A stretch of 8,130 bases of DNA from Bacteroidales bacterium (GTDB lineage Bacteria > Bacteroidota > Bacteroidia > Bacteroidales > Paludibacteraceae). This document shows positions 1-5,838 of the stretch, in pieces. Positions within the stretch are counted from its first letter, which is position 1. Each line of letters opens with the position of its first letter. Under the pieces are notes generated by a model. That model was not told the DNA's origin, ran no database searches, and saw only the letters and a list, made by a program, of their open reading frames with translations. The position numbers and the translations under genes are program-made. The DNA is taken from positions 1-8,130 of the forward strand of contig CAAGML010000032.1 in NCBI GenBank assembly GCA_900771035.1, in the 5' to 3' direction.

Positions 1-684
1 GCCAAGATACTGCGGAAAGTGGCAAGAGAGATAGCTGAAGAAAAGGTCAAAAGCGTGTCTATAACCGAGGAGAACATTCAGGAGTATTTGGGAATCAAAA
101 AGATAGACCACGACAGATACGACATCGACGGCTATAAGGGTGTCGTAACAGGACTGGCATGGACACAGTTCGGTGGCGAAATCCTGTTCATCGAGACAGC
201 TTTGAGCAAACAGAAGGAGTGCAAGCTGAGCCTGACGGGAAACCTTGGCGACGTGATGAAAGAGTCTGCCGCACTTGCCCTTGAGTATATCAAATCGCAC
301 ACCGCGGAGTTGGGAATCAAAGAAGAGACGCTCGACACACTGGGCATCCACCTCCATGTGCCAGAGGGTGCAACGCCGAAAGACGGACCTTCGGCAGGCA
401 TAACCATCCTGACAGCCATGGTGTCAAGCATTACCGGAAGAAGGGTGAAAGAGAAACTGGCGATGACCGGGGAAATCACCCTGAGGGGCAAACTGCTGCC
501 TGTCGGCGGCATAAAAGAGAAAATCCTCGGAGCAAAACGTGCGGGAATCAAGGAGATACTGCTCTGCAAAGAGAACAAAAAGGACATTGACGAAATCAAC
601 AAGGAGTATATCGAAGGACTGACCTTCCACTATGCGGACACAATGCAGGAAGCGCTGTCTATCGCCCTTTACCCAGCAGAATGA
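1..684 (+). CDS. lon: Lon ATP-dependent serine protease, C-terminal proteolytic domain (5' truncated by window edge)
   Basis: The frame is open from base 1, so this is the last 227 residues of a longer protein; the GTG at 19 is an internal valine codon, not a start. Lon is a cytoplasmic hexameric AAA+ protease that degrades misfolded and some regulatory proteins. The visible part runs from the end of the AAA+ lid ([11 protein letters not shown]), through the [11 protein letters not shown] linker, into the complete protease domain. The Ser-Lys dyad is present: serine in PKDGPSAG (codon 391-393) and lysine in GGIKEK (second K, codon 520-522). Their spacing is 43 residues, the same as Ser679-Lys722 in E. 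coli Lon. TGEITLRG, which is strongly conserved in the family, is also intact. The protein ends ALYPAE at TGA 682-684. The tail overlaps the convergent sugar transferase gene by 26 bases, and there is no room for a dedicated terminator. The ATPase part and promoter lie outside the window. The identification is secure. Confidence 0.97.
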   Translation, partial: AKILRKVAREIAEEKVKSVSITEENIQEYLGIKKIDHDRYDIDGYKGVVTGLAWTQFGGEILFIETALSKQKECKLSLTGNLGDVMKESAALALEYIKSHTAELGIKEETLDTLGIHLHVPEGATPKDGPSAGITILTAMVSSITGRRVKEKLAMTGEITLRGKLLPVGGIKEKILGAKRAGIKEILLCKENKKDIDEINKEYIEGLTFHYADTMQEALSIALYPAE

Positions 685-1732
685 CACTGATGCTGAGCAG
701 TATGATTTTGATGTCAGTTGAAAGCGACATATTATTTATATACTCGATGTCGTAATCAAGACGGCAAACCATTTTCTCGATGGAGTCGCTGTAACCGACC
801 TTGATAGGTCCCCATGACATAAGACCTGGTTGCACCTTGTACAATTCAGAGTAACGGGGTGCTACCTTCGCTATCTGCTCAATGTAAAAAGAGCGTTCCG
901 GACGGGGTCCTACCACTGACATCTCCCCCCTGAGTATGTTTACGAACTGCGGCAACTCGTCAATGCGATAACGGCGGAGAACTTTTCCGACACGGGTAAT
1001 ACGCTTGTCGTTCTGCTCTGTCAGCCGTGGACCGGACGACTCTGCATCGACTGTCATTGAACGGAATTTGAGAATCATGAACGGTTTGGCATTCTTGCCA
1101 ATTCTCTCCTGACGGAAGAAGACAGGACCGTCAGAGTCCAGTTTGATAATCACTGCCAGTATCAGAGAGAAAGGAGCGATGAGCAACAACACTACAAGGC
1201 TGAAAAGCACATCGAAAGCACGCTTGAAAGCCCACTGCCAGGCAGGCATAATGTCGATGGAATCGAACTTTTTCTTATCCAACGTGATGTTGTCAAGGTG
1301 GAAAAAACCCATCTGATGCCACGTCTGGACGGCACGGAAAAGATAGGTGAAGAAGAAGAGCAGAGACCAAAGAATGAAAAAAGACTGATAGTAAAATTCG
1401 TAAGAGACCACCTCGTCGTCAACCAACATCGAAAAGTAAATCACGACAGAGATAACGAAAGTTGACACAAAGGTGGTGAAAAGCTCCTGCAGCCTGAAAC
1501 GGCGTGAGGTGATAATATAGGCACCCGACAGATAATGGACAGAGAGGGAAATAACAGGGAAATACATGGCAGCCCTCGCAAGTGAATACGATGGCAGAAT
1601 CAGCGCAGGATTGGGTATCGGCGAAAAAAAGAAATCGTTCGTGACTCTGCGGTACAGATAAAAGAGCAGCCATACAATCAAGGACGCAATGAAATCTAAA
1701 AGCACATATAGGAACAATTGCCGCTTTGTCAT
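659..1732 (-). CDS. Membrane sugar-phosphate transferase (polyprenyl-phosphate glycosyl-1-phosphate transferase, bacterial sugar transferase family)
   Basis: Enzymes of this family move a sugar-1-phosphate from a nucleotide sugar onto undecaprenyl phosphate in the inner membrane, the first step of capsule, exopolysaccharide or O-antigen repeat units (WcaJ/WbaP/PglC type). The C-terminal half (about residues 168-357) has the family hallmarks: FKRAFDV before a hydrophobic segment (174-196), [17 protein letters not shown], the catalytic Asp-Glu pair in [10 protein letters not shown] (D258, E259), VGPRPER (274-280) and QPGLMSWG (301-308). The N-terminal half has four probable membrane helices (about 6-27, 50-70, 83-103, 113-134). 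At 357 residues it is about 100 shorter than typical WcaJ-type enzymes, because little lies between helix 4 and the catalytic domain where a nucleotide-binding-like domain usually sits. I chose the ATG at 1732: AAGGTGA lies just upstream and tsaC ends 5 bases before it. A GTG at 1741, overlapping the tsaC stop, would add three residues. The sugar cannot be told from sequence. The gene is co-transcribed with tsaC (inferred). Confidence 0.9.
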   Translation of the reverse strand: MTKRQLFLYVLLDFIASLIVWLLFYLYRRVTNDFFFSPIPNPALILPSYSLARAAMYFPVISLSVHYLSGAYIITSRRFRLQELFTTFVSTFVISVVIYFSMLVDDEVVSYEFYYQSFFILWSLLFFFTYLFRAVQTWHQMGFFHLDNITLDKKKFDSIDIMPAWQWAFKRAFDVLFSLVVLLLIAPFSLILAVIIKLDSDGPVFFRQERIGKNAKPFMILKFRSMTVDAESSGPRLTEQNDKRITRVGKVLRRYRIDELPQFVNILRGEMSVVGPRPERSFYIEQIAKVAPRYSELYKVQPGLMSWGPIKVGYSDSIEKMVCRLDYDIEYINNMSLSTDIKIILLSISVILLGKGR

Positions 1733-1737
1733 AACAA

Positions 1738-2304
1738 TCACCTTATAACACGCACCTGACCAGATGCACCGAGTTTGATTATTGAAGAGGGCTTTGACTT
1801 GGTCCTGTCGTCCTGACGAAACTTCACGACATAATCAACAGCCCCGATGATTTCGGGAGAAATCTCACCAAAACAACCAGGGGAAGGCTCACCTGACACA
1901 TTGGCAGAAGTAGAGACAAGAGGCACATGTGCAGCAGCACAGAGAGCGTTCGAGAAAGATTCGGAGGTGACACGGATGGCTATACTGCCGTCCTCAGCCA
2001 CGAGTGAGTGTGGAAGATTTTTCGCCTTGTCATAGATGATGGTCGTTGGCGAAACCGCCACATCAAGCAAATCGTATGCGACATCTGGAAAATCCACGAC
2101 GTAATTCTGCACACGTGCGACAGAATCGACAAGCAAAATCAATGCTTTCGACTCAGCCCTGCGTTTAATCTCATAAACCCTGGCAACAGCCTTTTCATTG
2201 GTCGCATCACACCCCAATCCCCACACAGTATCAGTAGGATAGAGCACCACTCCACCCTTCCGGATGGCCTGAAGTGCCTCTCGCAAATCTTCTTTGTCGT
2301 ACAT
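1738..2304 (-). CDS. tsaC: L-threonylcarbamoyladenylate synthase (TsaC/YrdC/Sua5 family, single-domain form)
   Basis: The cytoplasmic enzyme makes threonylcarbamoyl-AMP from threonine, bicarbonate and ATP, the activated donor for the t6A37 modification of ANN-decoding tRNAs. The 188 residues are one YrdC-type domain. Visible motifs are GGVVLYPTDTVWGLGCDA (17-34), the basic KRR with a following lysine (47-53) that binds nucleotide and substrate, SPTTII (85-90), IAIRV (108-112), STSANVSG (131-138) and PSSII (172-176). The length fits TsaC/YwlC without the extra C-terminal Sua5 domain. The start ATG at 2302-2304 gives the standard N-terminus just before the domain. It is the first gene of a two-gene minus-strand unit with the sugar transferase, whose ATG follows the TGA by 5 bases. 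A TATCTTTG element at 2331-2338 is a plausible promoter. A non-t6A YrdC/YciO paralogue is the main alternative, but the nearby tsaD and complete motifs favour TsaC. Confidence 0.93.
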   Translation of the reverse strand: MYDKEDLREALQAIRKGGVVLYPTDTVWGLGCDATNEKAVARVYEIKRRAESKALILLVDSVARVQNYVVDFPDVAYDLLDVAVSPTTIIYDKAKNLPHSLVAEDGSIAIRVTSESFSNALCAAAHVPLVSTSANVSGEPSPGCFGEISPEIIGAVDYVVKFRQDDRTKSKPSSIIKLGASGQVRVIR

Positions 2305-2330
2305 AAAAAAAACTCTCTTGAATTTCGGTG

Positions 2331-2338
2331 CAAAGATA
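2331..2338 (-). promoter_or_regulatory. Candidate Bacteroidota promoter (-7 element) for the tsaC operon
   Basis: Read on the minus strand the bases are TATCTTTG, a full match to the Bacteroidota primary sigma -7 consensus TAnnTTTG. Transcription would start near 2324-2326, leaving a leader of about 20 nt before the tsaC ATG at 2304. No clean TTTG is seen at the -33 position; the matching region is a T-rich run (minus strand). Confidence 0.55.
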
Positions 2339-2384
2339 AAGAAAAAAAACTGAGAAAAAAAGGGTTCAAGTCATTTTTTTTTCG

Positions 2385-2392
2385 TAAATTTG
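2385..2392 (+). promoter_or_regulatory. Candidate Bacteroidota promoter (-7 element) for recJ
   Basis: The bases TAAATTTG match the Bacteroidota -7 consensus TAnnTTTG. Transcription would begin around 2398-2400, giving a leader of about 31 nt that is A-rich (AAAATAAAAACACAACATAA) and lacks a Shine-Dalgarno site, as is usual in this phylum. The -33 region (near 2362-2368, GGGTTCA) is only a weak match to TTTG. Confidence 0.55.
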
Positions 2393-2430
2393 CAGGTTGA
2401 TTCTTATCTGAAAATAAAAACACAACATAA

Positions 2431-4191
2431 ATGCAGAATCAGTGGATTATCAAAAGATTATCACCTGAGGAAGAAGAAAAACAGAATTTTATTGCAAATG
2501 CTTTGGGTATATCACCAGTTATGGCAAAACTGTTGGTACAGCGTGGCATAAGCACCTTCGACGAAGCGAAGGCGTTTTTCCGCCCTGAGTTGTCGCAGCT
2601 GCACGACCCGTTTCTTATCAAAGATATGGACAAGGCGGTGGAACGACTGAACAAGGCATTGCAAAAGAAAGAGAACATCCTCATTTACGGTGATTACGAC
2701 GTAGATGGCACCACGGCAGTGGCGCTGGTCTATAAATTTTTGCAGAATTACGTCCTGCCGTCACAACTGGACTATTACATTCCCGACCGCTACAAGGAGG
2801 GCTACGGACTGTCGAAAGAGGGAATTGACTACGCCAGCGAGCATAATGTCAAGCTCGTCATCACCCTGGACTGTGGCATAAAAGCCATCGAAAGGGTCGA
2901 ATACGCCAAAAGTTTAGGCATTGATGTCATCATCTGCGACCATCACACCACAGACGACACCCTGCCACGGGCAATTGCCGTCCTTGACTCGAAAAGAGCT
3001 GACGATGACTATCCGTACAAACACCTCTCAGGTTGCGGCGTGGGATTCAAGTTCATGCAGGCTTTCGCACAGAACAACGGAATTGACTTCGTACATCTGG
3101 AACAACTCCTCGACTTTGTGGCCGTCAGCATTGCGTCTGACATAGTGCCGATAACAGGAGAGAACCGCATTCTTGCCCATTATGGCATCAAAAGGCTGAA
3201 CGAACACCCGTCCAAGGGTCTGCAGGCGATTATTGATGTCTGCGGGTTGTCGAACAAGCAAGACCACAAGAACAATCATCCCACGGACATCACCATCAAC
3301 GACATAGTGTTCAAGATAGGTCCGCGCATCAACGCATCTGGCAGGATGAAGTCTGGTCATGAGGTTGTGGAACTGCTTGTGTCAAACGACGACCTTCAGG
3401 CGCACAAGATAAGCAGCAACATCAACAGCTACAACGAGGAGCGTAAGGACATCGACAAAACCACAACAGCAGAGGCTGAGAAAATCATCACAGAGCGCGG
3501 TGACATCGAGAAAAAACGCACCATCGTTGTATATAACAGCGAATGGCACAAGGGAATTGTGGGAATCGTGGCGTCAAGACTCACCGAGAAATACTACAAA
3601 CCGACGATAGTGCTGACCAAGGCAAACGGATTGGTGAGCGGCTCGGCAAGGTCTGTCCACGGTTTCGACCTTTACAAAGCCATTGACTCTTGCAGGGATA
3701 TTCTGGAAAACTTCGGCGGACACACGTATGCTGCCGGACTTTCGCTCAAAGAGGAAAACCTTGGTGAGTTCACGGCACGTTTCGAGAAATATGTCTCCGA
3801 GAACATCAAGGAAAGTCAGTTGACACCTCAGATTGAGATTGACTCAGTCCTGAAATTCGCTGAGATAACCCCTAAATTCATACGTATCCTGAGACAATTC
3901 GAGCCATTCGGACCTGGAAACTCAAGACCTGTGTTCTGCACACGGCGCGTGTTTGACTACAACGGCAGCAGCAAGATTGTGGGCAAGGGAAACGAGCATC
4001 TGAAACTGGAACTGACCGATGACTCGTCCGAAAACGTGATGAACGGCATAGCCTTCAGAATGGCGTCGTTCTGTCAGGACCTCAAGGTTTTCAATCCTCT
4101 CGACATTGTATTCACGTTGGAGGACAACACGTTCAACGGCGCAACGAACACGCAGCTGATGATACGTGACATAAAAGTGGGGAAACTGTGA
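2431..4191 (+). CDS. recJ: Single-stranded-DNA-specific 5'-3' exonuclease RecJ
   Basis: RecJ degrades single-stranded DNA 5' to 3' and acts in RecF-pathway recombination, mismatch repair and base excision repair. The 586 residues are close to the 577 of E. coli RecJ. The DHH-family catalytic motifs are all present in order: GDYDVDGT (DYDVDG at 88-93), ITLDCG (D147), ICDHHT (D170, H171, H172), SDIVPITGENR (D237), and PRINASGRM (N301 to R305). The DHHA1 part follows with WHKGIVGIVASRL (372-384), SGSARS and FGGHTYAAG (GGH at 429-431). The C-terminal OB-fold region begins around 450, with FEPFGPGNSRPVF as the typical linking motif. The ATG at 2431 gives a normal N-terminus with an A-rich leader. 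recJ is a single gene between two oppositely oriented units. Its TGA (4189-4191) directly abuts the stop codon of the convergent exosortase-like gene. No truncation or missing metal ligand is seen. Confidence 0.97.
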   Translation: MQNQWIIKRLSPEEEEKQNFIANALGISPVMAKLLVQRGISTFDEAKAFFRPELSQLHDPFLIKDMDKAVERLNKALQKKENILIYGDYDVDGTTAVALVYKFLQNYVLPSQLDYYIPDRYKEGYGLSKEGIDYASEHNVKLVITLDCGIKAIERVEYAKSLGIDVIICDHHTTDDTLPRAIAVLDSKRADDDYPYKHLSGCGVGFKFMQAFAQNNGIDFVHLEQLLDFVAVSIASDIVPITGENRILAHYGIKRLNEHPSKGLQAIIDVCGLSNKQDHKNNHPTDITINDIVFKIGPRINASGRMKSGHEVVELLVSNDDLQAHKISSNINSYNEERKDIDKTTTAEAEKIITERGDIEKKRTIVVYNSEWHKGIVGIVASRLTEKYYKPTIVLTKANGLVSGSARSVHGFDLYKAIDSCRDILENFGGHTYAAGLSLKEENLGEFTARFEKYVSENIKESQLTPQIEIDSVLKFAEITPKFIRILRQFEPFGPGNSRPVFCTRRVFDYNGSSKIVGKGNEHLKLELTDDSSENVMNGIAFRMASFCQDLKVFNPLDIVFTLEDNTFNGATNTQLMIRDIKVGKL

Positions 4192-4758
4192 TTACCAAAA
4201 CCGCAGATACTCGTCCCATATATACCACAGGACAAGTATCGTGGCATAGAACATATATTTCATGACATACAGGTGAAAGAAGTCGAACCACTCAGCACAG
4301 CCTCTCACCACATACGCAAGCACGGTGAGCCTGAAGATGTTGAATCCGACCAAAATCACTATCGCACATGGGATATACCATAGTTTATGCAGCCACGGTC
4401 CTCGCGAAAAGGCAAGGATACAGAAAGCGATGAAAAACTGCTTGATGGCTGTGCAACCGGCGACGACACGCATCGAATGCCCGTCCTCAAAGCCGATTAT
4501 GCTGTTCACATACAGATGACCCGTTCCTAAAAAATCCAACAGACAATGAACGGCATTAGTAAACCATAGAATAGCCCATCTGAAAACGGCAGAGATGTCC
4601 ATTCCGAGAAAACTGACGGCCAATGAGTCCTCATTCTTGTCACCTGAGACTGTGAACGCCCAGAAATAATTTGAGGCAAAAAGGGCTATGACAAAGAAGA
4701 TAATCCCGTGATAGGCAGGATTGATTCTTTTCCAGTATTTACGGATGGTGTCAAACAT
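4192..4758 (-). CDS. Exosortase/archaeosortase-family membrane protein (putative cysteine transpeptidase)
   Basis: Members of this family are multi-pass membrane proteins thought to cut and re-attach substrates bearing a C-terminal sorting tail (PEP-CTERM type), often in lineages that make exopolysaccharide. The call rests on a hydrophobic 188-residue protein with the three conserved residues in the expected order and settings: Cys102 in VVAGCTAIKQF, Arg143 in FNIFRLTVLAYV at the end of a hydrophobic helix, and His162 in WFDFFHLYVMKYMFY before the last helix. Probable membrane helices are near 17-36, 58-78, 104-118, 125-150 and 163-183. The Cys motif differs from the common CSG(I/L) form, which suggests a divergent, Bacteroidota-type subclass that I cannot name with confidence. 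The ATG at 4758 was chosen; the frame stays open to 4830, but that extension is hydrophilic and lies inside tsaD. The gene follows tsaD by 13 bases and is probably co-transcribed. No substrate with a sorting tail is in the window. Confidence 0.75.
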   Translation of the reverse strand: MFDTIRKYWKRINPAYHGIIFFVIALFASNYFWAFTVSGDKNEDSLAVSFLGMDISAVFRWAILWFTNAVHCLLDFLGTGHLYVNSIIGFEDGHSMRVVAGCTAIKQFFIAFCILAFSRGPWLHKLWYIPCAIVILVGFNIFRLTVLAYVVRGCAEWFDFFHLYVMKYMFYATILVLWYIWDEYLRFW

Positions 4759-4771
4759 AACGGCAGAAGAC

Positions 4772-5788
4772 TTACTTGATACCAACACGGGCAAAAGGAG
4801 GCAAGGTGATGTCGCAGAAGTCCTTGTCACGGTACTTGAACCAGCCCACCACAGCTACCATTGCCGCGTTGTCAGTGGTATATGAGAACTTAGGGATGAA
4901 AATCTCGACGCTGTGTTTCTCTCCGTATTCCACGAATGCCTTACGGAGACCTGAGTTTGCCGAAACACCGCCTGCCACGGCCAGACGTTTGATGCCAGTC
5001 TGACGCACAGCCTTGTCAACCTTGCGCATAAGTATGTCAACGACTGTGAACTGCAACGAGGCGCAAAGATCTGCCCTGTTCTTTTCCACAAAATCAGGGT
5101 CAACGGCGATGGCATCACGCAATGTGTAAAGGAAGGAGGTTTTCAGACCTGAGAAACTATAGTTAAGACCCTGAATGTTAGGACGGGCAAAAGTGAAAGC
5201 CTGCGGATTGCCCTCTTGAGCCAGTTTGTCAATCACTGGCCCGCCGGGATAAGGAAGTCCCATAACCTTGGCGCATTTGTCGAAAGCCTCGCCTGCCGCA
5301 TCGTCAATGGTTTGCCCAAGTATCTTCATGTCATTGTAGGCATTGACCTGAATGATTTGGGAGTTTCCGCCTGAGACCAACAGACATAGGAATGGGAACT
5401 CGGGAATATGCGAAGGAACGTCAGGCTCGCAGATGAAATGAGCCATGACATGAGCCTGAAGATGGTTGACATCAATCAAAGGGATATTCATTCCGAGGGC
5501 AAAACCCTTGGCGAAAGAGGTGCCCACCACAAGAGACCCCATAAGCCCAGGTCCACGGGTGAAGGCCACTGCATCGACATCTTTCGACGTGATTCCCGCT
5601 TTTTTCAGTGCTGCATCCACCACAGGAACGATGTTCTGCTGGTGCGCACGCGAGGCCAGTTCCGGCACCACACCACCGTACAACTGATGCACCGACTGTG
5701 ATGCTATGACATTAGACAATAAGCAGTTATCCCTCAACACAGCTGCCGAGGTATCATCACACGAAGACTCAATACCTAAGATAATCAT
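4772..5788 (-). CDS. tsaD: tRNA N6-adenosine threonylcarbamoyltransferase TsaD (Kae1/Gcp/YgjD)
   Basis: TsaD, with TsaB and TsaE, transfers the threonylcarbamoyl group from TsaC-made threonylcarbamoyl-AMP to A37 of ANN-decoding tRNAs. It is cytoplasmic and nearly universal. The 338 residues match the family length (337 in E. coli). Visible signatures of the ASKHA fold are LGIESSCDDTSAAV (4-17), the GGVVPELASRAH region (38-49), FTRGPGLMGSL (76-86), the metal-binding pair in NHLQAH (H109, H113), LVSGGNSQ (137-144), DDAAGEAFDK, GGPVIDKLA, AGGVSANSGLR (272-282) and TTDNAAM with the third metal ligand (D306). The ATG at 5786-5788 gives the canonical MIILGIESSCDDT start. It is the first gene of a minus-strand pair with the exosortase-like gene and lies divergent from the tamB-like gene across a 49-base spacer. 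Neither tsaB nor tsaE is in the window. All catalytic positions appear intact. Confidence 0.97.
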   Translation of the reverse strand: MIILGIESSCDDTSAAVLRDNCLLSNVIASQSVHQLYGGVVPELASRAHQQNIVPVVDAALKKAGITSKDVDAVAFTRGPGLMGSLVVGTSFAKGFALGMNIPLIDVNHLQAHVMAHFICEPDVPSHIPEFPFLCLLVSGGNSQIIQVNAYNDMKILGQTIDDAAGEAFDKCAKVMGLPYPGGPVIDKLAQEGNPQAFTFARPNIQGLNYSFSGLKTSFLYTLRDAIAVDPDFVEKNRADLCASLQFTVVDILMRKVDKAVRQTGIKRLAVAGGVSANSGLRKAFVEYGEKHSVEIFIPKFSYTTDNAAMVAVVGWFKYRDKDFCDITLPPFARVGIK

Positions 5789-5811
5789 AGTAAACGAAAC
5801 AGATTAGTTAT

Positions 5812-5826
5812 CGCAAAAGATTTGCG
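5812..5826. repeat. Perfect inverted repeat in the tsaD/tamB-like divergent spacer
   Basis: CGCAAA (5812-5817) and TTTGCG (5821-5826) form a perfect 6-bp dyad with a 3-base centre (AGA). It lies in the only non-coding gap between two divergent genes, near the predicted start of tsaD transcription. It could be an operator or a small leader hairpin, or chance; 6 bp alone is weak evidence. There is no T-run next to it, so it does not look like an intrinsic terminator. Confidence 0.4.
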
Positions 5827-5830
5827 ACTG

Positions 5831-5838
5831 CAAAGGTA
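5831..5838 (-). promoter_or_regulatory. Candidate Bacteroidota promoter (-7 element) for the tsaD operon
   Basis: Read on the minus strand the bases are TACCTTTG, a full match to TAnnTTTG. Transcription would start near 5824-5826, inside the inverted repeat, with a leader of roughly 37 nt before the tsaD ATG. The element shares its last base pair with the A of the opposing ATG at 5838, so the tsaD promoter would extend into the coding region of the neighbour. The -33 region is only A/T-rich. Confidence 0.5.

Noticed and set aside
19..21. GTG as a start of the lon fragment
   Set aside because: The frame stays open to base 1 and the upstream residues (AKILRK) continue the Lon AAA+ lid, so this is an internal valine codon.
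132..602. Minus-strand frame of 156 codons within lon
   Set aside because: It is the antisense shadow of the conserved Lon protease domain, with Ser/Pro-rich random composition and no promoter or motif.
2008..2400. Plus-strand frame of 130 codons antisense to tsaC
   Set aside because: It is antisense to a well-conserved gene, shows no family motif, and ends in a Lys/Phe-rich stretch from the A/T tracts.
2139..2423. Minus-strand frame spanning the recJ/tsaC spacer and the start of tsaC
   Set aside because: It overlaps the conserved TsaC N-terminal domain in another frame and is translated largely from homopolymer runs.
4759..4830. N-terminal extension of the exosortase-like protein up to 4830
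   Set aside because: The added 24 residues are Ser/Thr-rich, lie within the tsaD 3' end, and do not resemble an N-terminus of a membrane protein; the ATG at 4758 begins right after tsaD.
5812..5826. Inverted repeat as an intrinsic terminator
   Set aside because: It lies between two divergent gene starts, has a short stem and no following T-run.
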